Below are positions 1 to 6,368 of a stretch of 9,709 nt of DNA, piece by piece. Source of the DNA: Chloroflexota bacterium (GTDB lineage: Bacteria > Chloroflexota > Limnocylindria > Limnocylindrales > CSP1-4); assembly GCA_021786915.1 (NCBI GenBank), contig JAJYMP010000242.1, positions 1-9,709 on the forward strand, given 5' to 3'. Below the pieces are notes generated by a model that saw nothing but the letters and a program-made list of their open reading frames with translations, searched no databases and had not been told where the DNA came from. The position numbers were made by a program, and so were the translations under genes. How positions within the stretch are numbered: the stretch's first letter is position 1; the number at the start of each line of letters is the position of its first letter.

Positions 1-61
1 TGGGGCTGGCCTGACTGGTCCATCGGATACCTCGGATCTGGTGTGGGGCGTCGGTTGGTCC

Positions 62-84
62 GCGTGCCGCGGGTCGCGGCACGC
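62..84 (-). terminator. GC-rich hairpin after tusA, possible operon terminator
   Basis: A perfect 9-bp stem (GCGTGCCGC at 62-70 and GCGGCACGC at 76-84) closes a 5-base loop, beginning 12 bases beyond the tusA stop codon. Its place after the last gene of the minus-strand operon suits a transcription stop. No T-run follows on the minus strand, so it is not a classical intrinsic terminator and might only protect the 3' end of the message. Bases 1-61 show nothing else I can support. Confidence 0.4.
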
Positions 85-96
85 CCGAGCCAGTCG

Positions 97-339
97 CTAC
101 GCCTTGCGGAAGACGAAGCGGTAGACGCCGCTCTCGACGCCCGAGGCGACGAGCGGGTGGCCAGTCGACCGCGACCACGCGGCGAAGTCCGACACCGACT
201 TCGAGTGGTAGGCGAGGACCTCGAGCAGGTCCCCGTGGGCGAGCTCAGTCATGGCCTGCGCCGTCTTGACGAGCGGCATCGGGCACGAGAGCCCGCGCGT
301 GTCGAGGCGCCGGGTGATCTCGCCGTCCGTGGCAGTCAT
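97..339 (-). CDS. tusA: TusA-like sulfur carrier protein (SirA/YedF family)
   Basis: This 80-residue protein is the usual size for a TusA-family sulfur carrier, which passes sulfur as a persulfide on one cysteine to partner proteins in the cytoplasm. The family signature CPMP is present with the active Cys19, preceded by the typical 'LDTRGLSCP' strand. The second half (about 41-64) keeps the expected 'SxSDFAAWSRSTGH' pattern, and the end 'YRFVFRKA' fits the last strand. The ATG overlaps the chrA stop in an ATGA junction and has a strong AGGAGG ribosome site (346-351) 6 bases upstream, so the start is well set. It is the last gene of the operon. Its partner is unknown. Next to metal exporters it may supply sulfur for Fe-S clusters or for thiol chemistry, which is inference. 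The same fold also occurs in selenium and sulfur-transport proteins, so tRNA thiolation should not be assumed. Confidence 0.85.
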   Translation of the reverse strand: MTATDGEITRRLDTRGLSCPMPLVKTAQAMTELAHGDLLEVLAYHSKSVSDFAAWSRSTGHPLVASGVESGVYRFVFRKA

Positions 340-1574
340 AGCGATCCTCCTAGGACCATGAAGGCGCCCCATGCGCCGAGCCCGACGGCGAACGTCGCCG
401 GGAGGTTCCACTTGAATACCCGGACCGCGACGAAGGCCGCCGCGGACAGCACGAGGGCCGCCGGGATCGGCAGCACGAGCCGCCCGAGCGAGAGCACCAC
501 GGTCGCCAGGAGGCCGACGAACACGGCCATGACCCCGGCGATCGCGCCCTTCACCCAGGCGTGGCGCCGGAGGTACGGATAGACCTCGGCGGCCACCGTG
601 GTCATCGCGACGCTCGGCGCGAAGATCGCCACCGTGGCCAGGACCCCTCCCAGGGGCCCAGCGACCTGGTATCCGATGAAGGCCGCGCTGATGAGGAAGG
701 GCCCTGGCGTGACCTGGCCGAACCCCACGCCCACGCCGAACTGCTGGAGGGTCAGCCAGTGGTGGCTCGCCACGGCCTCCTGCTGGAGGACCGGCAGGAT
801 CGTGGAGCCGTTGCCGAAGGCGAGGCTCCCGATCGTCGCCATCGAGACCGAGAGCCCGCCGATCACGCCGCCGGCGAGCGCCGCGGCGCCGACGCCGACG
901 AGGACCAGCAACCCCGGCACCAGGGCCCGGGCGAGACGTGGCCCTGACATCACTGCTCCCCCCTCCGGCGCCGCCGGCCCGCCCGGCGCGGCGCCCGGCC
1001 GCATTGCCATCGCGCCAATGACGAGGCCGCCCAGCACGGCCCACAGGGTCGACGCGCCGAGCACGCCGAGGGCGAAGGCGGCGAGTGCGAGTGTCGCCCC
1101 GACGCGGCGGCGCGCGTGCTGCCCCGCGAAGTCCACCGCGACGCTCGCGACGACGCCCACGACGATCGCGTCGAGGCCGGTCACGAGACTCGCCATCGCC
1201 GGCGCCGTGCCCACGGCGGCGTACAGCGCAGACAGCCCGAGCATGAGCCCGAGCGAGGGCGCGATGAAGCCGGTCGTCGCGGCAAGGGCGCCCCACAGGC
1301 GGGCTGTCCGGTAGCCGATGTAGGCGACGAGGTCGACCATGATCGCGCCCGGGTAGAGCTGCACGAGCCCCAGCCCCTCGTCGATCTCGTCGCGGCTCAG
1401 CCAGCCGCGCTTGACGGGGACCGTCCGGATGTTCTGGAGGATGGCCATCCCGAATGAGGTGAGGCCGATGCCGAAGAAGACGCGGAACAGGTCGACCGGG
1501 CCGGGCCGGGCCGCGACGGCGGGTTCCGCGCGCGCCGAAGACGCCGCGGTCCCCGCCGCCAGGACGGTGTCCAC
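336..1574 (-). CDS. chrA: ChrA chromate transporter, long-chain two-domain type
   Basis: This 412-residue inner-membrane protein belongs to the CHR family, which exports chromate and lowers its toxicity. It has two homologous halves. The first (about 28-190) has 'FGIGLTSFGMAILQ' and 'YPGAIMVDLVAYIGY'. The second (about 215-412) has 'SLAFGNGSTILPVLQQEAV' and 'GFGQVTPGPFLISAAFIGY'. The paired 'PGxxxxxxAxxIGY' segments followed by 'APSxGLM/APSVAMT' show the duplication directly. A glycine- and proline-rich linker (193-211) joins the halves. The start is GTG, one base after the uspA stop (TGA-C-GTG), with no clear ribosome site, so translation probably restarts after uspA. The first 27 residues are Ala-rich and poorly conserved in character, and no better downstream start is visible. 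The stop overlaps the tusA ATG. Family membership is clear; chromate as substrate rests on the family and the metal-resistance context. Confidence 0.92.
   Translation of the reverse strand: MDTVLAAGTAASSARAEPAVAARPGPVDLFRVFFGIGLTSFGMAILQNIRTVPVKRGWLSRDEIDEGLGLVQLYPGAIMVDLVAYIGYRTARLWGALAATTGFIAPSLGLMLGLSALYAAVGTAPAMASLVTGLDAIVVGVVASVAVDFAGQHARRRVGATLALAAFALGVLGASTLWAVLGGLVIGAMAMRPGAAPGGPAAPEGGAVMSGPRLARALVPGLLVLVGVGAAALAGGVIGGLSVSMATIGSLAFGNGSTILPVLQQEAVASHHWLTLQQFGVGVGFGQVTPGPFLISAAFIGYQVAGPLGGVLATVAIFAPSVAMTTVAAEVYPYLRRHAWVKGAIAGVMAVFVGLLATVVLSLGRLVLPIPAALVLSAAAFVAVRVFKWNLPATFAVGLGAWGAFMVLGGSL
346..351 (-). promoter_or_regulatory. Ribosome binding site of tusA
   Basis: AGGAGG on the minus strand, 6 bases before the tusA ATG and inside the 3' end of chrA. 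It fixes the start of tusA, so the much longer open frame that runs through it across chrA can be ignored. Confidence 0.8.
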
Positions 1575-1575
1575 G

Positions 1576-2034
1576 TCAGCGCACCACGAGGACCGGGCAC
1601 GGGGCGTGCCTCGTGACCCGCTCGGTGGTGCTCCCGAGGAGCAGCTCCTCGAGGCTGCGCCTGCCGTGCGAGCCCATGACGATGAGCGAGCTGCCGAGCT
1701 CGGTGGCCAGCCGCACGATCTCGTCGGCAGGCGAGCCGACCACCACGTGCTGCGCCACCTGCACGCCGGCCTCGGTCAGGGAGCGGGCTTCGTCGGTGAG
1801 CCCGCGTCGCACCCGCTCCTCGTGCTCGGATTGGAGGCGGCGCTCGGCATCGTGGACCTCCTCCTCGGGGATGAACGGGTCGGGGACGTCGAGGAGGAAC
1901 GGGGGCAAGTCGTCCGGCGTGATCACGGTCAGCACGTCGACCACGCCCCCGCCGCACCGTGCGCACTCGAGTGCCTGGCGCCCGGCGTCACGGGCGTGGG
2001 CCGAGAAGTCGGTTGCCCAGAGGATCTTCTTCAT
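1576..2034 (-). CDS. Universal stress protein (UspA family)
   Basis: A single-domain UspA-fold protein of 152 residues, a normal length. It starts with the typical first strand 'KKILWATDFS'. The nucleotide-binding signature G-x2-G-x9-G-S/T is complete at 121-135 (GSHG, nine residues, GS), followed by 'APCPVLVVR', the usual last strand. ATP binding is therefore expected. Such proteins support survival under stress, although the biochemical role is rarely known. An acidic insert (about 42-75, with 'IPEEEVHDAERR') links strands 2 and 3. The gene follows the reductase fusion after 48 bases and ends one base before the chrA GTG. The ATG is preceded by AAAGG about 12 bases away, a weak ribosome site. 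Confidence 0.92.
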   Translation of the reverse strand: MKKILWATDFSAHARDAGRQALECARCGGGVVDVLTVITPDDLPPFLLDVPDPFIPEEEVHDAERRLQSEHEERVRRGLTDEARSLTEAGVQVAQHVVVGSPADEIVRLATELGSSLIVMGSHGRRSLEELLLGSTTERVTRHAPCPVLVVR

Positions 2035-2042
2035 GACAATCA

Positions 2043-2057
2043 GTGCCTTTCTGGCAC
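2043..2057 (-). other. Small hairpin between the reductase gene and uspA
   Basis: A perfect 5-bp stem GTGCC/GGCAC with a 5-base loop lies in the 48-base gap before uspA. On the minus strand its loop and right arm contain the AAAGG that could serve as the uspA ribosome site, so the fold could modulate access to it. It is short and may be chance. Confidence 0.25.
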
Positions 2058-2082
2058 GGGTCCCGCCAGCGAGCCAAAGGGG

Positions 2083-3174
2083 TCAGGAGCCGGAGCCGTA
2101 CGAATCGACGAAGATGCGCTCGCCAGCCACGCCGCGCGCCTGGAGGGCGGCCACGACGTCGACAGCCGTGTGGCGAGGGCCGGCCACGTAGGCGTCGGCG
2201 CCCGTGAGGTCGGGCCCGGAAGTTGCGACGACGTCCGAGACGCGCCCGACCGAGATCGTCGCCCCCTCCGGCGCCAGGAACGTGTCGGGGAACCGGCGTG
2301 CGACGAGCGTCACTTGGAGGTTCGGGTCGGTCGCAAGCCAGCTCGCGATCGCCTCCAGGTCGTAGAAGTCGACCGCGTCCGTCGCGCCCCAGTAGAGGGC
2401 CATCTGTCGGTCCGGGACGAGCTGGATCTGCTGCTCGATCAGCGCCTTGACCGGAGCGAAGCCGGTCCCGCGCGCCACGAACACGAGCGGGCGGTCCAGC
2501 GCCGAGCGCATCGTGAACGCGCCCACGGGGCCTCGCGCCGTGACCACGTCGCCGACCGTCGCCGTGCTGAACGCCCAGTCCGACAGGCGGCCGCCGTCGA
2601 CCCGGCGGATCTGGAGCTCGACCGAGCCGTCCTCGTGGGGCGCGTTGCCGATGGAGTAGGCCCGCGACAGCCAGGCCGTGCCCGGCACCCAGACCTCGAG
2701 GTACTGGCCGGGGCTGAACTGGCAGAGGCAGTCGTCGGGGCGGTGTGGGACCAGCGTGAACAGCCGGGTCCCGGCGCCGGCGTCGCGGATCTCGCGGATT
2801 TCGAGCTGGAGGAGGCGGTCTGGATCGGGCAGCGTGTCGGCGAGCGCCAGCTGATCGGCGCGCGCCAGCAGCTCGTCCTCGATGCTGTGGCGCACCTCGG
2901 GCCGGTCCTCGAGCGCGAGGACGACCTCGGCCGACGGGAAGCTGATCGCGTTCGCGGGGCAGGTGCTCGCGCAGGTCCGGCAGCCGACCATGCAGTTGAA
3001 GGGGTCGAAGACGACAGCCTTCTTGCGCTCGAAGTCGAAGCGGTACACGGTCCGCGAGCAGCCGACCACGCAGGTGCCGCAGCCGATGCACACGTCCTCG
3101 TTGACGGTCGGGTGCCAGTCGATCTCCTCGCGCGGGATCCCGTGCCAGGGCTTGGCGAACTTCGGGTCAGGCAT
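2083..3174 (-). CDS. Two-cluster ferredoxin domain fused to FAD/NAD(P) reductase
   Basis: A 363-residue soluble protein with three parts. Residues 1-79 hold eight cysteines in two 4Fe-4S-type motifs: C29, C32, C35, C39 and C61, C65, C68, C72. Residues about 120-225 form a flavin-binding ferredoxin-reductase barrel with the FAD motif 'RAYSIGN' (171-177) and 'GPVGAFTMR' (215-223). Residues about 228-355 form the NAD(P) domain with 'GTGFAP' (236-241). The usual Cys-Gly-Pro near the nicotinamide is Ala-Gly-Pro (331-333). The expected role is moving electrons between NAD(P)H, FAD and the Fe-S clusters; the final acceptor is unknown. The ATG has AGGAG at 3184-3188, 9 bases upstream, and the gene overlaps the CDF gene by 8 bases. 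The N-terminus matches the separate ferredoxin at 5705-6061 without gaps. Related architectures occur in multicomponent oxygenase reductases, but no oxygenase is seen here. Confidence 0.88.
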   Translation of the reverse strand: MPDPKFAKPWHGIPREEIDWHPTVNEDVCIGCGTCVVGCSRTVYRFDFERKKAVVFDPFNCMVGCRTCASTCPANAISFPSAEVVLALEDRPEVRHSIEDELLARADQLALADTLPDPDRLLQLEIREIRDAGAGTRLFTLVPHRPDDCLCQFSPGQYLEVWVPGTAWLSRAYSIGNAPHEDGSVELQIRRVDGGRLSDWAFSTATVGDVVTARGPVGAFTMRSALDRPLVFVARGTGFAPVKALIEQQIQLVPDRQMALYWGATDAVDFYDLEAIASWLATDPNLQVTLVARRFPDTFLAPEGATISVGRVSDVVATSGPDLTGADAYVAGPRHTAVDVVAALQARGVAGERIFVDSYGSGS

Positions 3175-4165
3175 CGGTCCGTGCTCCTGTCTGTGTCTCG
3201 GGACGATCTGGGGCGGCGCTGGACGGGCTGGGGCCCGCGGCTGACGCGGCGGGCCTGCCCTGGCCGCACGGGCCGGATTCGACCTGGAGCGTCGCGTGGC
3301 CCACGCCGATCCGCCGGAGGCCCTCGGTCGCGGCGAGCAGCAGGCGGCGGCGGTCGGCGCCGAGCGACGCCTCGAGGTGGGCGGTGACGACGGGCAGGTC
3401 CTCGGCGATCCCCCACACGTGGAGGTCGTGGACGCCCCGGACGCCCGGGATCGCGTGGAGGGCCGCGCCCACGGCGTCGAGGGAGACGCCAGTGGGCACC
3501 CCCTCGCTGAGCAGGTGGACGATCCGCCCGAGCAGGCGCAGCCCCGCGATCGCGAGGAGCACCGCGATGAGGAGGCTCGCCGCAGGGTCGGCAACGGCCG
3601 GGCCGCCGGCCATGATGACGAGCGCGGAGGCGATGATCGCGAGCGCCCCGACGGCGTCGCCGCCGAGGTGGAGGACGAGGACGCGCGTCGCCTCAGTGTG
3701 CCGCTCCGCGCCGTGGACGATGAGCGCGGACGTGGTGTTGACGACGAAGCCCACCGCCGCGACGGCGAGCACGGCCGGGGCGTCGACCGCGGACGGCGAC
3801 ATGAGCCGGCCCACGCCCTCGACGAGGATGGCCGCCGATGCCGCCACGAGCAGGACGCCGTTCGCCAGGGCCCCGACCGCCTCGAGGCGGTGGAAGCCAT
3901 ACGTGTGCCCCGTGTCGGGTGCGCGGCCCGCCAGGCGGGCGGCGCCGAGCCCGATGAGGAGCGCCAGGATGTCGATCAGGATGTGCGTCGCGTCGCTCAG
4001 AAGCGCGAGGCTGCCGGTCAGGATCCCGCCGCCGGTCTCGAGGGCGAGGACCGCCAGCGCGAGCAGCAGGGCGACGACGAGGCGCCGGGAGGGCGCCGCG
4101 CGCGACACGACCTCGTCGTGGGCGAGGGGGGAGGCGGCGGACGCCACCGGGCGGGCGCCGATCAT
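3167..4165 (-). CDS. CDF-family cation efflux protein (ZitB/CzcD-like)
   Basis: A 332-residue member of the cation diffusion facilitator family, which exchanges cytoplasmic Zn2+ and related ions for protons at the inner membrane. The two metal-site motifs are complete: H61-x3-D65 in TM2 ('SLALLSDATHILID') and H166-x3-D170 in TM5 ('HLGGDAVGA'). This 2-His/2-Asp set is known for Zn/Cd-type members. The family motif 'YGFHRLEAVGALANG' covers 89-103. The C-terminal cytoplasmic domain carries 'GVRGVHDLHVWGI' (241-253) and 'VTAHLEAS'. The usual His-rich loop between TM4 and TM5 is missing; only 'HGAERHTEATR' is present. The tail after about 300 is Pro/Ala/Ser-rich and probably disordered. The ATG overlaps the preceding permease stop (ATGA), with GGGGGA upstream. 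Zinc, cadmium or cobalt cannot be told apart from sequence alone. Confidence 0.93.
   Translation of the reverse strand: MIGARPVASAASPLAHDEVVSRAAPSRRLVVALLLALAVLALETGGGILTGSLALLSDATHILIDILALLIGLGAARLAGRAPDTGHTYGFHRLEAVGALANGVLLVAASAAILVEGVGRLMSPSAVDAPAVLAVAAVGFVVNTTSALIVHGAERHTEATRVLVLHLGGDAVGALAIIASALVIMAGGPAVADPAASLLIAVLLAIAGLRLLGRIVHLLSEGVPTGVSLDAVGAALHAIPGVRGVHDLHVWGIAEDLPVVTAHLEASLGADRRRLLLAATEGLRRIGVGHATLQVESGPCGQGRPAASAAGPSPSSAAPDRPETQTGARTDA
3184..3188 (-). promoter_or_regulatory. Ribosome binding site of the reductase fusion
   Basis: AGGAG on the minus strand, 9 bases before the ATG and inside the 3' end of the CDF gene. It supports the start at MPDPKF, which the paralogous ferredoxin start MGNPQF also supports. 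Confidence 0.7.
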
Positions 4166-5211
4166 CGGGGTCCCCCAGCGAGGCCGGCTGGCGCCGGCGC
4201 GAGCGCATCGCCTGCCGCCGCTCGCGTCGAGAACCATTGCCGGATCCTCGGCGCCGCGCGAAGGTAGAGGACCATCAGCAGGATCTGGAAGATCGGCATG
4301 GTGGCCGCGGGGATGGCGACCATGGGCGAGAACGCGGTCGTCGCGATCGCGATCGCGGTGCCGTTGTTCTTGCCGGTGCTCGTGAAGGCGACCGCCATGT
4401 GCTCCTCGAAGCCCATCCCCAGGCGGCGGTCGAGCCAGGTCACGAGCAGCAGCGTCAGGCCCATGAAGATCGCGTTCGGGACGAGCAGGATCGCAACCGT
4501 CTGCCACTGCCCCAGGATCAGGCCCGCCTTGCCGAAGAAGATCAGGAACACGATCGAGTACATGCCGAGCAGCGAGAGGGCCGGGAAGAGCGGGGCGATC
4601 GCGCCGAACCGCGCGCTGCCCAGCCAGCGCATGAGCCCCCGGCGGGTGACGTAGCCGAGGACCATCGGGGCGACCAGGACCGTGAGGATCGAGCCGATGA
4701 GGTCGCCCATCGGGACCGCGATCCCGTACCCGCTCGCGAACACGGTCATCCACAGGGGCACGGCCACGATCGCGAGCACGAAGCTCAGTGCCACGACCAC
4801 GGTGGCGAGCTCGAGGTCCCCCTTGGCGAGCCCCGTGTAGCCGATCGCCATGGAGGAGCACGGGACGACCATGACCAGCAGGAAGCCGAGGGCCAGGAGC
4901 GGGTCGGACAGGAAGACGGTCGCGAGCACCCAGCCGAACACCGGCGCCCAGAGGAAGTTGAGGGCCAGCGCGATGCCGATCCCGCGCAGGTTCCGCCCGG
5001 CGCGCAGGAGCGCCTCGAACCGGACGCTGACCATCATCGGGTAGATGATCAGGAAGACCGCGACCGTCGTGAGGGTGCCGACCGTGCCCGTGTTGGCCTT
5101 GGTCCAGCCCGCCGCCGCGTTGCCCAGAACGAGCCCGGCGACGATCGCGAGGCTGACGTAGGCGAGCATCCAGCGGTTGAGGTGCTCCTGGACGGTCTTG
5201 ATGCGGTTCAC
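4162..5211 (-). CDS. ACR3/bile-acid-symporter-superfamily permease, likely arsenite exporter
   Basis: A 349-residue protein with about ten hydrophobic segments, in the BART superfamily that includes ACR3 arsenite exporters and Na+/bile-acid symporters. The segment 'VPCSSMAIGYTGLAKGD' (116-132) resembles the ACR3 TM4 region, and its Cys118 sits where ACR3 has an essential cysteine. 'FTSTGKNNGTAIAIA' (276-290) is the crossover-type segment near the second half-site and is closer to the 'TGKN' arsenic-resistance branch than to classical ACR3. The start is GTG, overlapping the osmC-like stop (GTGA), with GGAGG at 5221-5225, 9 bases upstream; the open frame further upstream is antisense-type noise. 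Placement in an ArsR-led operon supports arsenite as substrate, but another organic or inorganic anion is possible. Confidence 0.85.
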   Translation of the reverse strand: MNRIKTVQEHLNRWMLAYVSLAIVAGLVLGNAAAGWTKANTGTVGTLTTVAVFLIIYPMMVSVRFEALLRAGRNLRGIGIALALNFLWAPVFGWVLATVFLSDPLLALGFLLVMVVPCSSMAIGYTGLAKGDLELATVVVALSFVLAIVAVPLWMTVFASGYGIAVPMGDLIGSILTVLVAPMVLGYVTRRGLMRWLGSARFGAIAPLFPALSLLGMYSIVFLIFFGKAGLILGQWQTVAILLVPNAIFMGLTLLLVTWLDRRLGMGFEEHMAVAFTSTGKNNGTAIAIATTAFSPMVAIPAATMPIFQILLMVLYLRAAPRIRQWFSTRAAAGDALAPAPAGLAGGPR

Positions 5212-5708
5212 GGGGTGGTGCCTCCGAGCGGTGCCGTCTCGGCGACGACCTCCCCGCTCACGTCGCAGGCCTGCGACAGGGTGTTGTAGATGGTCCCGAA
5301 CCGCACGAGGTTCCGCTCCAGGAGCCTGACCCGCTCCTCCGGCTCGTCGGTCAGGATCCTGAGGCGGTAGCGGACCTTCGAGATCCGGGGCGGGCGCTGC
5401 TCGCGCTCGAGCGCCACCTGGACGCTGGCCCCCTGGTAGCGGAAGGGCAGGATGCGCGAGAAGCGCTCGACGTTCTTGAGCAGGCACGCCGCGAAGGCGG
5501 CGCCCAGCAGATCGGCCGGGCCGAACAGGCCGTCCGCCTCGCCCGCCCCGGTTGCCAGGCGGATCTCGGCGCCTGCGGCCCACGCCACGGAGACGCCCGG
5601 CCCGGCGCGGCCCGCGTCGACGGTGTAGGTCAGCCCCGGCACGGCGGGGAGCCGCCGGCGCGAGCGGTCGGTCAGTCCCGAGGCGCCCTGGCTGGGCCCG
5701 GCCGTCAC
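5208..5708 (-). CDS. OsmC/Ohr-family thiol protein
   Basis: A 166-residue OsmC-fold protein. Known members are thiol peroxidases that reduce organic hydroperoxides with two cysteines, acting as dimers in the cytoplasm. Both positions are filled: Cys75 in 'PADLLGAAFAACLLKNV' (the usual 'P..LL.AAL..C' helix) and Cys148 in 'YNTLSQACDVSGEV'. The spacing of 73 residues is a little wider than the 66 of E. coli OsmC (C59, C125). I chose the GTG at 5708, which forms a GTGA overlap with the ferredoxin stop, although its ribosome site is weak. The longer open frame with an ATG at 5882 adds a His/Pro/Arg-rich stretch that is only the shifted ferredoxin sequence. Its place between a ferredoxin and an arsenite-type permease suggests a thiol-redox task linked to metal stress, possibly peroxide removal; this is inference. 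Confidence 0.82.
   Translation of the reverse strand: MTAGPSQGASGLTDRSRRRLPAVPGLTYTVDAGRAGPGVSVAWAAGAEIRLATGAGEADGLFGPADLLGAAFAACLLKNVERFSRILPFRYQGASVQVALEREQRPPRISKVRYRLRILTDEPEERVRLLERNLVRFGTIYNTLSQACDVSGEVVAETAPLGGTTP
5221..5225 (-). promoter_or_regulatory. Ribosome binding site fixing the GTG start of the ACR3-like gene
   Basis: GGAGG on the minus strand, 9 bases before the GTG at 5211. It decides for this start over ATG codons further upstream in the same open frame, which extends to 5736 through the osmC-like gene. Confidence 0.75.
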
Positions 5709-6061
5709 GCGATGCCGTCCGGCTCGGGGAGGCCAAACCGCTCTCGGTCGAGGAGCTCGACCTTCTTGACCCGCTGGAGCACCCTGTTGCGCTTGATGAG
5801 CAGGCGGATGTCGCTCAGGGGCTGGAACGAGATCGCCTGCTCGGTGCACGTGTTGGCGCACGTCGTGCAGCCGACCATGCACTGCTCGGGGAGGAACACG
5901 ACGGACCTGCGGGCGTCGTAGTCGTAGCGGAACACGCTCCGACCGCAGCTGGTGACGCAGAGTCCGCAGCCGTTGCAGACGTCGGCGTTGACGACCGGGT
6001 GCCAGGTGATCTGGTCGCGGGCAATGCCGTGCCAGGGCATGGTGAACTGAGGGTTGCCCAT
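5705..6061 (-). CDS. Stand-alone two-cluster ferredoxin, paralogue of the reductase N-terminus
   Basis: A 118-residue ferredoxin-like electron carrier. Eight cysteines form two 4Fe-4S-type motifs: C29, C32, C35, C39 and C61, C65, C68, C72. The second has C-x3-C-x2-C-x3-C spacing, unlike the usual C-x2-C-x2-C-x3-C, and neither fourth cysteine is followed by proline. Before the clusters lies a conserved block 'PWHGI..., WHP.VN.DVC'. Residues 1-79 align without gaps to the reductase fusion at 2083-3174 (46 identities by hand), but the 39-residue basic tail (80-118) does not. I prefer the ATG at 6061 because AAGGAA lies 6 bases upstream and because the paralogue begins the same way; an ATG at 6085 would add eight residues but has no ribosome site. 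The stop overlaps the osmC-like GTG. It probably exchanges electrons with the reductase. No exact family name is recognised. Confidence 0.88.
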   Translation of the reverse strand: MGNPQFTMPWHGIARDQITWHPVVNADVCNGCGLCVTSCGRSVFRYDYDARRSVVFLPEQCMVGCTTCANTCTEQAISFQPLSDIRLLIKRNRVLQRVKKVELLDRERFGLPEPDGIA

Positions 6062-6067
6062 TACGAC

Positions 6068-6073
6068 TTCCTT
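6068..6073 (-). promoter_or_regulatory. Ribosome binding site deciding the ferredoxin start
   Basis: AAGGAA on the minus strand, 6 bases before the ATG at 6061. The alternative in-frame ATG at 6085 has no such site, which favours the shorter protein. Confidence 0.65.
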
Positions 6074-6077
6074 CTCG

Positions 6078-6097
6078 CCGGCCATCGTTCTGGCCGG
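6078..6097 (-). other. Intercistronic hairpin before the ferredoxin gene
   Basis: A perfect 7-bp stem (CCGGCCA with TGGCCGG) with a 6-base loop lies in the 42-base gap between the thioredoxin-like gene and the ferredoxin gene, just upstream of the ferredoxin ribosome site. It could mark an mRNA processing or stability point within the operon. No T-run follows, so it is not a typical terminator. Confidence 0.35.
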
Positions 6098-6103
6098 GAT
6101 GCG

Positions 6104-6340
6104 CTACTCGCTGAGCCAGACCGCGATGTCGCCCGGGCTCGGGATCCGTCCGTAGCTCACGACCTTGCCGTCGATCACCAGCCCAGGGGTGCTCATGATC
6201 CCGTAGGCCATGATCTCGGCGTAGTCGGTCACCTTGGTGATCTCCGCCTCGATGCCAGCCAGCGCGACGGCCTCACGGGCGTTCTTCTCGAGCCGCACGC
6301 AGTTGTTGCAGCCGGGTCCGAGGACCTCGATCTTCTTCAT
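6104..6340 (-). CDS. Small thioredoxin-like redox protein, CNNC active site
   Basis: A 78-residue minimal thioredoxin-fold protein of the redox-active disulfide protein 2 / MTH895-TM0996 type. The first strand '[10 protein letters not shown]' leads into the active site C11-N-N-C14. The cis-proline region is '[18 protein letters not shown]' (50-67), with Pro52 opposite the active site. Family members are often found beside DUF318/ArsP permeases, as here, where the gene lies 28 bases after the permease. A role as a thiol reductant or metalloid-handling partner of that permease is plausible but unproven. The ATG at 6340 has GGAG at 6350-6353, 9 bases upstream. There is no signal peptide, so it is cytoplasmic. 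Confidence 0.92.
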   Translation of the reverse strand: MKKIEVLGPGCNNCVRLEKNAREAVALAGIEAEITKVTDYAEIMAYGIMSTPGLVIDGKVVSYGRIPSPGDIAVWLSE

Positions 6341-6368
6341 CGCAGATGTCTCCAGTGGCCGTGACCGA

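Noticed and set aside
1411..3387. A 658-codon plus-strand open frame across uspA and the reductase gene
   Set aside because: Its predicted protein is Arg/Asp/Gly-rich without any family motif, and it lies antisense to two genes with complete motifs and ribosome sites. Long antisense frames are expected at this GC content.
4343..4357. Repeat GCGATCGCGATCGCG resembling overlapping GCGATCGC octamers
   Set aside because: It encodes alternating Ala and Ile in a membrane helix of the ACR3-like protein and reflects codon choice.
4237..5289. A 350-codon plus-strand frame antisense to the ACR3-like gene
   Set aside because: Extremely charged (Glu/Arg/Asp/His) low-complexity product typical of antisense to membrane-protein codons; no ribosome site or fold.
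5208..5882. Longer osmC-like protein starting at the ATG at 5882
   Set aside because: The extra 58 residues are His/Pro/Arg-rich and are simply the ferredoxin gene read in another frame. The GTG overlap start is more natural.
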